Shown here: positions 34,388-42,381 of the stretch, in pieces
How positions within the stretch are numbered: position 1 is the stretch's first letter
How the letters are laid out: the number at the start of each line of letters is the position of its first letter
From: Thermohalobaculum sp039033215
Lineage (GTDB): Bacteria > Pseudomonadota > Alphaproteobacteria > Rhodobacterales > Rhodobacteraceae
Assembly: GCA_039033215.1 (NCBI GenBank)
Contig: JBCCDA010000004.1
Span: 24,499-88,498, forward strand
Direction of reading: 5' to 3'
DNA length: 64,000 nucleotides
The notes under the pieces: model-generated
Told to the model about the DNA's origin: nothing
The model's input: only the letters and a program-made list of their open reading frames with translations
Databases searched by the model: none
Translations under genes and position numbers: made by a program

Positions 34388-35754
34388 TCGAAGACCTCGA
34401 CACGGACGTGAGGTTCGATCCGTTCACGGGGGATCAGGACCGACGCTGTGTGGATTTGCGGCGTGACCGAGGAGCGATAGCCGCCGCCTGCGGCCGGGCC
34501 GGAGCAATAGAGCATCATCAGTTCGTCGCAGACCATCTGGGCGCGGTCGCGGTCCAGGCTTTGGGTGGCGATGCGCACGGTATACTCGCCGTCAGTCGGC
34601 AGGGCGCGGGCTGCACGCCTGGTCTCGTTGCCGCCGTCCAATGTGGCGAGCGTACCGAGGGTCTCGACCCGGACGGGTTCGTTGAGGCCGCGGGCGGCGA
34701 GGCGTTCGCGTACGACCTGTCCGGCCAGATCGGCCCGCGCGAGGGCGTTGGGGCCCGAATAGGTCATGAAGGCCTCACCCAGCCATCCGCCATCGACGCT
34801 GATGGTTGCCTTCAGGGTCGGCGGCGGCGTGTGGCCCTTTGCGCCGGAGACGTGGACTTGGTCCGGTCCGGTCTCGTCGAGCTTAAGCGTGGTGCAGTCC
34901 AAGGTGACGTCCGGCACCAGGTAGGCAGCAGGATCGTGCATTTCGTAGAGCAGTTGTTCGGTGACTGTGCGGCGATCCACCAGACCGCCGGTGTCATCTG
35001 GCTTGGTGATGGTGAACGTGCCGTCAGCCGAGATCTTGGCGATTGGGAATCCGGCCTCGCTCAGGCGGGGCACGTCCTTGAAGCCAGGGTCGGCGAAGTA
35101 GCATCCGGTGACCTGGCCACCGCATTCGAGCAGGTGCCCGGCGACTGTCCCTTGGGCGAGATAGTCGAGATCGTGTGCTTTCCAGTTGAACTCATGGATC
35201 AGGGGGCCGAGTGCGAGGGCCGAGTCTGTCGTGCGGCCCACTAGCACCACGTCCGCGCCGGTCGCGACACCCTCAGCGACAGCCCGGGCACCGAGATAGG
35301 CGTTCGCGGCGAGGATCGGGCGGCCATCGATCCCGATCCCTTCGACAGTGTCCATGGCGGCGATCTCGGCGGTCGCAATGTGCTCGGTCAGGTCATCACC
35401 GAGAAGGACTGCGACCGTCAGATTTGCGAGCCCGAGTTCGTGCGCAATCTCGCGCACCCGGTGGGCAGCGCCCGTCGGGTTTGCCGCGCCCATGTTCGAG
35501 ATGATGGTGACGCCATCGGTCTTCGCGCGGGCGAGCGCCGGACGAATGTAGTGGTCGAGGTAGGGCGAGTACCCCTTTGACGGGTCGTTCCGGCGGACGT
35601 TTTGCGCAACAGCCAGCGTGCGTTCGGCCAGTACCTCGAACATAAGGTACTTCGGTCCGTCGAACGTCTGCATCTGACGCAGGATCGGCAGGGAGGCATC
35701 GAAGCGATCGCCCATGAACCCGGCCGCGCCTCCGATCCAGACGGTATCTGTCAT
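34384..35754 (-). CDS. AtuA family (DUF1446) protein
   Basis: The 456-aa protein begins MTDTVWIGGAAGFMGDRFDA and contains KTDGVTIISNMGAANPTGAA, VLVGRTTDSALALGPLIHE and HLLECGGQVTGCYFADPG, all conserved blocks of DUF1446. AtuA in Pseudomonas belongs to the citronellol/geraniol pathway. Here the geranyl-CoA carboxylase and other Atu/Liu genes are absent, so terpene use is not implied. AAGGA precedes the start at 35754. It sits downstream of the aldolase gene after a hairpin-containing gap of about 100 bases. Confidence 0.85.
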   Translation of the reverse strand: MTDTVWIGGAAGFMGDRFDASLPILRQMQTFDGPKYLMFEVLAERTLAVAQNVRRNDPSKGYSPYLDHYIRPALARAKTDGVTIISNMGAANPTGAAHRVREIAHELGLANLTVAVLLGDDLTEHIATAEIAAMDTVEGIGIDGRPILAANAYLGARAVAEGVATGADVVLVGRTTDSALALGPLIHEFNWKAHDLDYLAQGTVAGHLLECGGQVTGCYFADPGFKDVPRLSEAGFPIAKISADGTFTITKPDDTGGLVDRRTVTEQLLYEMHDPAAYLVPDVTLDCTTLKLDETGPDQVHVSGAKGHTPPPTLKATISVDGGWLGEAFMTYSGPNALARADLAGQVVRERLAARGLNEPVRVETLGTLATLDGGNETRRAARALPTDGEYTVRIATQSLDRDRAQMVCDELMMLYCSGPAAGGGYRSSVTPQIHTASVLIPRERIEPHVRVEVFE

Positions 35755-35802
35755 GCCACGCGGTCCTTGCGGCCTGGTGGCCGCTCGGCTTCCCTGACGT
35801 TG

Positions 35803-35831
35803 CCCCTCCCTGGCCCTCCCATGGGGAGGGG
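35803..35831. repeat. GC-rich hairpin with two competing left arms
   Basis: CCCCTCCC (35803-35810) and CCCTCCC (35814-35820) can each pair with the single GGGAGGGG at 35824-35831. It lies in the 106-base gap between the aldolase and AtuA genes inside the operon. It may be an intergenic REP-like unit or an RNA-stability element. Confidence 0.5.
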
Positions 35832-35860
35832 ACGCAGGTGGCGGTGGCAGCGCCTTTGCT

Positions 35861-36616
35861 TCATGCCTTGAAGCCGGTGGCGACCTCGCGGGCTGCCCCA
35901 AGCATGAAGCTGTGCTCGGAGCCAACGAAGAACATTGAGATGCCGAGGTCGCGGATCGCCGGCACGCTGTCCAGCGAGGGCACGAAAGTGACGCCGGCCT
36001 TGCCGTTGGTCTTGGCAGCGGTGCCGACAGTGCGCATGGCCTCGCGGACCGCAGGATCGGCGGCGTCGGTCTTGCCCAGACAGACAGCCATGTCCGCGGG
36101 GCCGACGAAAAGGCCGTCGATTCCTTCAGTCGCCGCAATGCCCCCGGCTGCGTCGACGCCTTCCGGTTCCTCGATCTGGGCGAGGACTATGGTCTCGTCG
36201 TCCATCGCCAGCACCTCTGGCATGGTCTTGGACCCCTGGCCGGCCCAGCGGGTGGAGCCCGCAAAGCCGCGCCCGCCGTGGCCGAAATGGGCCGATTTCG
36301 CGATTGCTTGCGCCTTGGCGACGCTGTCGACATGGGGGACGACGACGCCGATCGCGCCTGAGTCGAGTGCCATCAGGATCTGGGCCGGCGTGCCTTCGGG
36401 CACGCGGACCAGGGCGGGCAATCCGAGTGCCTTTGCCATTGCCAGACAGCCGTCCATACCGCGCCGGTCCTGGGGGGCGTGCTCGGCGTCGATGCACACG
36501 AAGTCGAGCCCGGACATCGCCAGAACCTCGATGATCTCGTAGGCGGGTGTCTTGACGAAAGTACCGACCAGTGGCTCGGCGCGGAGGATGCGGGCTCTGA
36601 GGCCATCGGGTGTCAT
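35861..36616 (-). CDS. HpcH/HpaI-family aldolase
   Basis: The 251-aa TIM-barrel enzyme belongs to the class II, metal-dependent pyruvate aldolase family (HpcH/HpaI, GarL, RhmA). It has LVGTFVKTPAYEIIEVLAMS, GLDFVCIDAEHAP (metal/base His-containing segment), the QIEEPEGVDAA strand with the metal Glu, and GIDGLFVGPADMAVCLG with the metal Asp. Such enzymes cleave 4-hydroxy-2-oxo acids to pyruvate and an aldehyde. It is followed in the operon by AtuA and preceded by the Ldh2-type dehydrogenase; TAGGAGAC precedes the ATG. Confidence 0.9.
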   Translation of the reverse strand: MTPDGLRARILRAEPLVGTFVKTPAYEIIEVLAMSGLDFVCIDAEHAPQDRRGMDGCLAMAKALGLPALVRVPEGTPAQILMALDSGAIGVVVPHVDSVAKAQAIAKSAHFGHGGRGFAGSTRWAGQGSKTMPEVLAMDDETIVLAQIEEPEGVDAAGGIAATEGIDGLFVGPADMAVCLGKTDAADPAVREAMRTVGTAAKTNGKAGVTFVPSLDSVPAIRDLGISMFFVGSEHSFMLGAAREVATGFKA

Positions 36617-36625
36617 TGTTGTCTC

Positions 36626-37714
36626 CTATCGTTCGGCAAGGGCGGCCAGCGCCGTGCGATCGAGGCCGAGATTTGTGCCGGAGGCAAGGATCGACTCCCA
36701 GGCCTCCGCCGGCAGCGGCATCGTCGGCGTGCGTTCCCGCCGGCGGGCGCGCTCGGGTTCGCCGGGGACCAGGACGGGGCTCTCGGGATCGCGGGGTTTG
36801 ATCGAGTGGACGAAGCTGACGTATTCCTTTGCCGACTGCGCCCAGCCGTGTCCGTCATCCAGACGTGCGGGGTCGATGTAGATCGACAGCATGCCGTTCT
36901 TGAAGGCATAGCCCGGCCCGCAGGTGCCTCCGCCCGTGAGGGCGCCCGCCAGCATCTCGCACGCGAGTGACAGCCCGGAGCCTTTGTGCAGGCCCATCGC
37001 CGTGATGGCGCCCGGGCCCTTGGAAGGGTTCGGCAACTCGCCCGGTCCGAGCGGCCCGTAGAGCACGTCGGGATCCGTTGTCAGGCCGCCGTCGGGGCCG
37101 ACCAGCGCGCCGTCGGGTAGGGGTTTGCCGCCCTTTTTTGCGACCAGGACCTTGCCCTCGGCCACCGTCGATGTTGCGAAGTCCAGGATGAAGTCCCCGC
37201 CCTCGACCGGCATGCCGATCGCGACGGGGTTGGTGCCCATGGCGCGTCCGACGCCGCCGAAGGGAGCGACCAGTTGCGAGTGGTAGCAGTTGACGAAATG
37301 GATCGACACGAAGCCTTCGGCGCAGGCACGCTCGGCCCATTCGCCGATGCGCCCCAGGTGGCCCGCGTTGCGCAGAGCGATGATCGAGACCCCGGCCTTG
37401 CGGGCCTTCTCGAGCCCGAGGGCGACCGTCTCAATCCCGAGCGACTGTCCGAAGCCCATCTGTCCATCGACGAGCGCGAAGGCGTCGGCGTCGATAACGG
37501 TCTCGAGGTGGCGCCCCCAGTGGCACACGCCATCGCGGACCCACTCGCAATAACGCTGAGTACGCACCACGCCGTGGCTGTCGTGACCTGCGAGGTTGGC
37601 ACCGACCAGGTTGCGGGCGATGATGGCGGGCTCGTCTCCCTCTCCGCCCGCCGCCGTGAAGATGCGGGTCAATACGTCGGTCAGTCCCTCGACATCCAGC
37701 GAGACTTCTTTCAC
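36626..37714 (-). CDS. Ldh2/malate-lactate dehydrogenase family oxidoreductase
   Basis: The 362-aa protein belongs to the LDH2/MDH2 family, a non-Rossmann NAD(P) fold that includes sulfolactate dehydrogenase ComC, ureidoglycolate dehydrogenase and YiaK. Diagnostic segments are NLVGANLAGHDSHGVVRTQR, IIALRNAGHLGRIGEWAERA with the catalytic His, and GTNPVAIGMPVEG with DFATSTVAEGKV. The start is GTG at 37714, with AAGGAG upstream and a GTGA overlap with the D-2-hydroxyacid dehydrogenase gene. These two unrelated dehydrogenases usually have opposite stereo-preference on 2-hydroxy acids. Confidence 0.9.
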   Translation of the reverse strand: MKEVSLDVEGLTDVLTRIFTAAGGEGDEPAIIARNLVGANLAGHDSHGVVRTQRYCEWVRDGVCHWGRHLETVIDADAFALVDGQMGFGQSLGIETVALGLEKARKAGVSIIALRNAGHLGRIGEWAERACAEGFVSIHFVNCYHSQLVAPFGGVGRAMGTNPVAIGMPVEGGDFILDFATSTVAEGKVLVAKKGGKPLPDGALVGPDGGLTTDPDVLYGPLGPGELPNPSKGPGAITAMGLHKGSGLSLACEMLAGALTGGGTCGPGYAFKNGMLSIYIDPARLDDGHGWAQSAKEYVSFVHSIKPRDPESPVLVPGEPERARRRERTPTMPLPAEAWESILASGTNLGLDRTALAALAER

Positions 37715-38682
37715 CAGCCCAGCTCCTTGCGGTTAAAGACCATCTCGGGGTCGAGGCGGCCATCGAAGCAGTCCAAGACGTTTTGCACCGCAATCATGCC
37801 CATCCGGCGCATTCCCTGCGGCGTCATGGCGGCGGAGTGCGGCGAGAGCAGCGTGCGGGGGGCCGAGAGGATAGGGTTCTCGGGGGGCGTTGGCTCGGTC
37901 GAGAAGACATCGCAGCCATAGCCCCGAAGATGACCGGCGTGCAGTGCGGCGGCAACGGCATCCTCGTCACAAATGCCGCCGCGCGCATTGTTGATCAGGA
38001 CCGTGTCCGGTCGCATGGCATCGACGGTCGACTTGCCGATCAGGGGGGTCGTCTCGGCGTATTTTGGGACGTGAACCGTGACGATGTCGGCATCCGCCAA
38101 TGCGGCCTCCAAATCGCTCACCCGCTCGATGCCGTCGGGAACGCCGCTGATGTAGGGGTCATAGGCCAGTACCCGCATCCCGAACGCAAGCGCCAGTTCG
38201 CCGACACGTCGGCCGATCCGCCCATGCCCGATGATCAGCAGGGTGCGGCCTTCCAGATCATAGGCCTTCAGTTTCTCGCGCCGGGTCCAGTCGCCAGCCA
38301 CGCCGAGCTCGTGTTGCAAGGGCATGTCGCGGGCAAACCAGAGCATCATGGTCAGCGTGTGCTCGGCCACCGATCGGTCGTTGCCACCGACTGCGATGGC
38401 AACTGGTAGGCCGCGTGCTGTCATGTGATCGACAGCGACCGAGTCCGTTCCAACACCGTGGCGAGAGACGATCTTCAGGTCGGGCACCGCCCCCAGAAGC
38501 TCGGCATCCAGCTTGGCTGTCCTGACCTCGATCCCGTGCGTGCCTTCGATCGCAGCGGCGATCTCGTCGCGTGGCGCGAGCGCTGCATCCACGACGGTGA
38601 ATTCAATGTCATCGCGGGCTTCGACCAGACCCATGGCATCTGGATGAACCGCGCCCAGGATCGTCATGCGGTGCTTGGCCAA
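37711..38682 (-). CDS. D-2-hydroxyacid dehydrogenase
   Basis: The 323-aa protein is of the D-isomer-specific 2-hydroxyacid dehydrogenase (phosphoglycerate dehydrogenase-like) type. It shows the substrate-loop IVSRHGVGTDSVAVDHMTAR, the Rossmann motif LLIIGHGRIGRRVGELALAF, NNARGGICDEDAVAAAL with the catalytic Arg, and the C-terminal HSAAMT where the catalytic His stands. Glu is expected between the last two and lies in the STEPTPPENP region. I prefer TTG at 38682 as start because GGGAGGAG is correctly spaced from it; ATG at 38667 is too far from any ribosome site. It opens the seven-gene operon. Confidence 0.9.
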   Translation of the reverse strand: MAKHRMTILGAVHPDAMGLVEARDDIEFTVVDAALAPRDEIAAAIEGTHGIEVRTAKLDAELLGAVPDLKIVSRHGVGTDSVAVDHMTARGLPVAIAVGGNDRSVAEHTLTMMLWFARDMPLQHELGVAGDWTRREKLKAYDLEGRTLLIIGHGRIGRRVGELALAFGMRVLAYDPYISGVPDGIERVSDLEAALADADIVTVHVPKYAETTPLIGKSTVDAMRPDTVLINNARGGICDEDAVAAALHAGHLRGYGCDVFSTEPTPPENPILSAPRTLLSPHSAAMTPQGMRRMGMIAVQNVLDCFDGRLDPEMVFNRKELGW

Positions 38683-38825
38683 CGGCTCTCCTCCCTTGTG
38701 ATGACCGGGGCGTCTTGAGCGCCCCTGGCTGGACAGGTTCATGCCCGTCCGCAAGACAGGGATAGACGAGCGCGGGCCTGCCTCGCAATCGGCTGGGACC
38801 TGAGAGGGGAGAAATCGGATGCGTG

Positions 38826-40232
38826 ATGGCCGGCTCGTGCGACTGGTTGGCCTGGGCGTGCATGTCTAAGGCCCTGTCGCTCGCCCTGCTGGCCGTCATG
38901 GGGCTTGAGCTCGGACACCTGTTCCTGGGCGTTCCCTGGCTTCGTGACGGTGCCCATATCGCCCTTGTCGGGGTCATCCTGGTGGCGGCCCCTCGGCTGG
39001 GCCTTCGCGAAGCGTACCTTCTGACCCTGTCTGGCGTTCTGATCGCGCTGCTATGGTGGCTTCACCCTGAACCATCCGCGGCGGCGCGCAATGCGCTCGA
39101 CCAGGCTGTCTTTTTGATGAGCTTCATCCTGCTCCTGTCACTTGTACAGGAGGCCGCGATGACCTCGCCGTCGGTTGCGATGGTCGGCACCTACCTCGCC
39201 AAGCAGCCCGGAGGGCGGCGATTCATAGGGCTTTACGGTGGCACCAATATGATGGCGGTAATCTTCAATCTGGGCACGGTCACGTTGATCGCCCCGGTTG
39301 TCCGCCGTGCGGCAGAGGCGGCCCCGGATGACCCCCTGACACCGGTGCGGGAGCGTCGGCAGCTCTCTGCGGTGCTGCGCGGTTTCGCCTGGTGTGTTGT
39401 CTGGTCGCCGACCGCCGTCGCGCCATTGGCCTTGCTGACGCTCATCGAGGGGATCGATCGGGGTCGATGGATGGTGCTTGGTGTCTTGCTTGCGGTCGCA
39501 ATGCTGGTCATCGGCTGGGCCGAGGATCGCTGGCGCTGGCGTAACCACACCGCCGCGGCGTTGGGTCTTCCGCCAGTTGTACGCGCGCCCATGCCGGGCA
39601 TGGAGCTGCTGCGGTTTCTTGGCGTATGCCTCTCGTTCATAGGTTTGACAGGCGCCATCATGTGGGCATCGGGCCTCGGGGTGCCACCAAGCCTGATGGC
39701 CGCCGCCCCGATCTTGATGGTGGGCTGGCTGCTTGCGCAAGGCGCGAACATCGGTGTTCAGCTTCAGCGCGTTGCCGGACGAGGTCTCCCCGCCTCCGCC
39801 CCCGCGGCCGTCACCCTGGCCTGCTCGGGTTTCGTCGGGATTGCGGGCGCAGCATTGATACCGGCAGATGCTGCTGCCGAGTGGATCGGGCTGGACGCGT
39901 TGCCCGCCTGGGTATTCATGATCGCGATCACGGTCGCCGTGGCGGCGCTGGCGCAACTCGCCCTCTCACCGATCATGATGGCGGTGTTCTTCGGCGCAAT
40001 TCTTGGCGCACTGCCCAGCCTGCCGGCCAGCCCGACTCTCACTGCGCTCGCGATTTCGTGCGGTTGGGCCGTCTCGATGACGTGTGCGCCCTTCGCGTCG
40101 GTCGTTCTGATGATGAGCCGCATAACCGGAGTGTCCGGCACGCGGCTCACTTATCGTTGGAACAGCGGGTTTACCCTGCTGTCGCTTGCCGTGCTGACGG
40201 GCGCTTTTTGGCTGATGACGGGCGGCGCTTGA
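38826..40232 (+). CDS. Polytopic membrane protein, possible transporter
   Basis: The 468-aa protein has around 11-12 hydrophobic helices and no signal peptide. Notable loops are YGGTNMMAVIFNLGTVTLIA, LSPIMMAVFFGAILGAL and CGWAVSMTCAPFASVVLMMS, re-entrant-like Asn/Ser/Gly-rich stretches resembling ion-transporter-superfamily permeases. I cannot name the family or substrate. The gene diverges from the catabolic operon across 140 bases and could be its transporter. GAGGGGAG lies upstream; the ATG at 38826 and a GTG just before it are both possible starts. Confidence 0.65.
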   Translation: MAGSCDWLAWACMSKALSLALLAVMGLELGHLFLGVPWLRDGAHIALVGVILVAAPRLGLREAYLLTLSGVLIALLWWLHPEPSAAARNALDQAVFLMSFILLLSLVQEAAMTSPSVAMVGTYLAKQPGGRRFIGLYGGTNMMAVIFNLGTVTLIAPVVRRAAEAAPDDPLTPVRERRQLSAVLRGFAWCVVWSPTAVAPLALLTLIEGIDRGRWMVLGVLLAVAMLVIGWAEDRWRWRNHTAAALGLPPVVRAPMPGMELLRFLGVCLSFIGLTGAIMWASGLGVPPSLMAAAPILMVGWLLAQGANIGVQLQRVAGRGLPASAPAAVTLACSGFVGIAGAALIPADAAAEWIGLDALPAWVFMIAITVAVAALAQLALSPIMMAVFFGAILGALPSLPASPTLTALAISCGWAVSMTCAPFASVVLMMSRITGVSGTRLTYRWNSGFTLLSLAVLTGAFWLMTGGA

Positions 40233-40359
40233 GCGAACGCGAGTCCTTCAGCAGTTCTTCGTTCTTCCGCGCGATCTTGTTCATGGCGGCAAACCAGTGA
40301 CTGGAAAGTGTCATCATGCCTGTCGCGGCGGCCGTGACGGGATTAACTGGCATCTTCAT
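40171..40359 (-). CDS. Small basic protein of unknown function
   Basis: A 62-aa frame starts at 40359 (MKMPVNPVTAAATGMMTLSS) after GGGAGAGAACG. The product has an N-terminal hydrophobic/amphipathic part that resembles phasin N-termini (SHWFAAMNKIARKNEELL) and a strongly basic tail rich in Lys, Arg and Ser (KRRPSSAKKRPSARQ). It overlaps the end of the membrane-protein gene on the other strand by 62 bases. The ribosome site supports it. A phasin-like or nucleic-acid-associated role is speculation. Confidence 0.5.
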   Translation of the reverse strand: MKMPVNPVTAAATGMMTLSSHWFAAMNKIARKNEELLKDSRSLKRRPSSAKKRPSARQATAG

Positions 40360-40525
40360 GTCGTTCTCTCCCTGTGTTTGTGGCCTTTCCTCCCGGTTGC
40401 TGGCCACATGTGAAGTGCTTTACCCTACGTAAATGGTAAGACACTTTGATGATGAAACAGCGGTCGCGCACGTTGTGCCAGAATGTCGCAGTTGGAACAG
40501 TTCGGGTGCGTTTGCGGCGATGCCT

Positions 40526-41218
40526 TCAATCGACGTGGACGATGTCGACACCACCCAGAAAACTGTCCACGTTCCGCGGGTAGGGCAGCCCGGCTTTACC
40601 GTCCTCCTCCATGCCCGCCTCCTTCTCTGCGATCTGGTCAAGTAGTGTCGCGGCTTCTTCGGCCATGAGGCGGGGTACGACGACCACACCATCACGATCG
40701 CCTACGAGGATGTCCCCTGCCTCGATGCGTTGTCCGCCGACCCATACGGGTAGACCGACGGTGCCAGGACCACGCTTGGTCGGGCCCGATGAGCGGACGC
40801 CGGCCGCATACACCGGCAGGCCCACATCCTCCAGCGCCTCGACATCGCGGATCATCCCATCGGTGACACAGGCAATCGCGCCGCGGTTGCGCGCAAAGCT
40901 GACGATGAGATCGCCGATGACGGCGCAGTCGCGGTGGCCATGCGTGGCCACCACCATGACATCGCCGGGTTGCACGCCTTCAAGCGCTGCCCAGAAGGCT
41001 AGGTTGTCGTGTTTCCCGCAGTCCACCGGTAGCGCCGTCCCGCAGAAGCGGAAGTTTGGAGTGACGGGCTTGATGGCAGGGTCGAGCGAGCCCGCGCGAC
41101 CTGCGGAATCCGAAACGTTGCCGGACGGCGCACCCTCGAACCTGGCGACAAGGGCCGGATCGGGCCGCACCCAGTTCCGTTTCACGGTGATGATAGGTCT
41201 CGATGTATCGGTGCTCAC
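40526..41218 (-). CDS. RraA-family aldolase/decarboxylase, first copy
   Basis: The 230-aa protein belongs to the RraA-like/HMG-CHA aldolase family, whose catalytic members cleave 4-hydroxy-4-methyl-2-oxoglutarate-type acids or decarboxylate oxaloacetate with Mg. Key segments are GVQPGDVMVVATHGHRDCAVIGDL and CVTDGMIRDVEAL, where the Arg-Asp pair binds pyruvate and metal. The GTG start at 41218 has GGGGAGGAAA in front. True RraA binds RNase E; at 230 aa with the aldolase motif an enzyme is more likely. It is divergent from the ketopantoate-reductase-like gene across 64 bases. Confidence 0.85.
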   Translation of the reverse strand: MSTDTSRPIITVKRNWVRPDPALVARFEGAPSGNVSDSAGRAGSLDPAIKPVTPNFRFCGTALPVDCGKHDNLAFWAALEGVQPGDVMVVATHGHRDCAVIGDLIVSFARNRGAIACVTDGMIRDVEALEDVGLPVYAAGVRSSGPTKRGPGTVGLPVWVGGQRIEAGDILVGDRDGVVVVPRLMAEEAATLLDQIAEKEAGMEEDGKAGLPYPRNVDSFLGGVDIVHVD

Positions 41219-41282
41219 GCTTTCCTCCCCGAAGGCTCTGTGCTTTTGTCGCACCCAAACAGAGAACACGCTGGGAGGGAAG

Positions 41283-42290
41283 ATGAAGACGACTACAGAT
41301 CCGTCTGTTGTTGTCGTAGGCGCGGGCGCCATGGGCGGCACGATGGCCGCGGCGCTGGCGTTGGGCGGTGCGAGAGTCTCGATTATTGATACCGATGGCG
41401 CGCATGTCGCGGCAATCTCGACGGCGGGTTTACGCGTTTCCGGACTCGGCGATGTCGAGGTGCCCGCGTCCACTGACCTGGTCGGGGTCGGCGATCTTGC
41501 GGTAGTCATGACACCCGCCTTCGAGACCCATCGGGCGGCGCAGACTGCGAAAGCTGTGTTGAAACCCGATGGCTCAGCCGTTTCCTTGCAGAATGGGTTG
41601 GGTAATGCGGAATCGTTGATTGACGTGCTTGGGGAAGGACGGGTCTTCATGGGCTCGACCCGCGCCTCAGCGGATCGCCCTGCGCCGGGTTGCCCAAGGG
41701 TGACTAAAATGGACCCGACGACGGTGGGCGAGTTTTCGGGGGAGACATCAGAGCGCGCGGCATGGTTTGCCGACGCACTGACGCGGGGTGGTATGCCGAC
41801 CTCGGTAACCCAGAACATCACCGGTGTGCTCTGGTCAAAGTTCATTCACAACTGCTGCATCAACGCAGTGTCGGCCATTACGGGGCTGCGCATGGGCGAG
41901 GTGACCAGGATCCGCGACCTGGCACCGCTGCGCTGGGAGATCGCTGAGGAAGCACTTGCTGTGGCGCGCGCCAAAGGGATCTCGCTCGAGTACCCAGACC
42001 CAGTGCAACTGATGCAGGTGCATGTCTGGCGAAAGTTCACCAAGCCGTCGATGCTGCAACACGTCGAACAGGGTCGGGCGATCGAGATCGATGCGATCAA
42101 TGGCTGGCTGGTCCGCGAGGCCGAAGCAATGGGCATGGCAGCGCCTGTCAACAAGATCGTGACAGCGCTCGCACGGGGGCGGGCTCATGCGGCGCAAATT
42201 GGGACGGGACCGGCGCCAGACTATGGCGCCATGACATCCGAGGCCGAAGCGGAGATCGACCGGGGAGAGCGTCCCTGGGAGGCGCCGTAG
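41283..42290 (+). CDS. Ketopantoate reductase (PanE/ApbA)-family oxidoreductase
   Basis: The 335-aa NADPH enzyme has the Rossmann motif VVVVGAGAMGGTMAAALALG near the N-terminus, SLQNGLGNAESL in the middle and the C-terminal helical domain with LWSKFIHNCCINAVSAITGL, where the Lys and Asn are the family's catalytic residues. Position between two RraA-family genes suggests that it reduces a 2-oxo acid used or made by those aldolases, rather than serving pantothenate synthesis. The start follows GGGAGGGAAG. Confidence 0.88.
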   Translation: MKTTTDPSVVVVGAGAMGGTMAAALALGGARVSIIDTDGAHVAAISTAGLRVSGLGDVEVPASTDLVGVGDLAVVMTPAFETHRAAQTAKAVLKPDGSAVSLQNGLGNAESLIDVLGEGRVFMGSTRASADRPAPGCPRVTKMDPTTVGEFSGETSERAAWFADALTRGGMPTSVTQNITGVLWSKFIHNCCINAVSAITGLRMGEVTRIRDLAPLRWEIAEEALAVARAKGISLEYPDPVQLMQVHVWRKFTKPSMLQHVEQGRAIEIDAINGWLVREAEAMGMAAPVNKIVTALARGRAHAAQIGTGPAPDYGAMTSEAEAEIDRGERPWEAP

Positions 42291-42381
42291 TCCATTTCGT
42301 GCGGCGCCCGGGAGCTTGTGCCGCGTAGACACCCACCTCGGCGCAAGCTCCGAAGCACTGCGTAGAGGGTTGGAGAGAACA

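Noticed and set aside
34019..35754. Acyclic terpene (citronellol/geraniol) degradation by the AtuA pair
   Set aside because: No geranyl-CoA carboxylase, enoyl-CoA hydratase or acyl-CoA dehydrogenase genes accompany them, so that pathway is not supported here.
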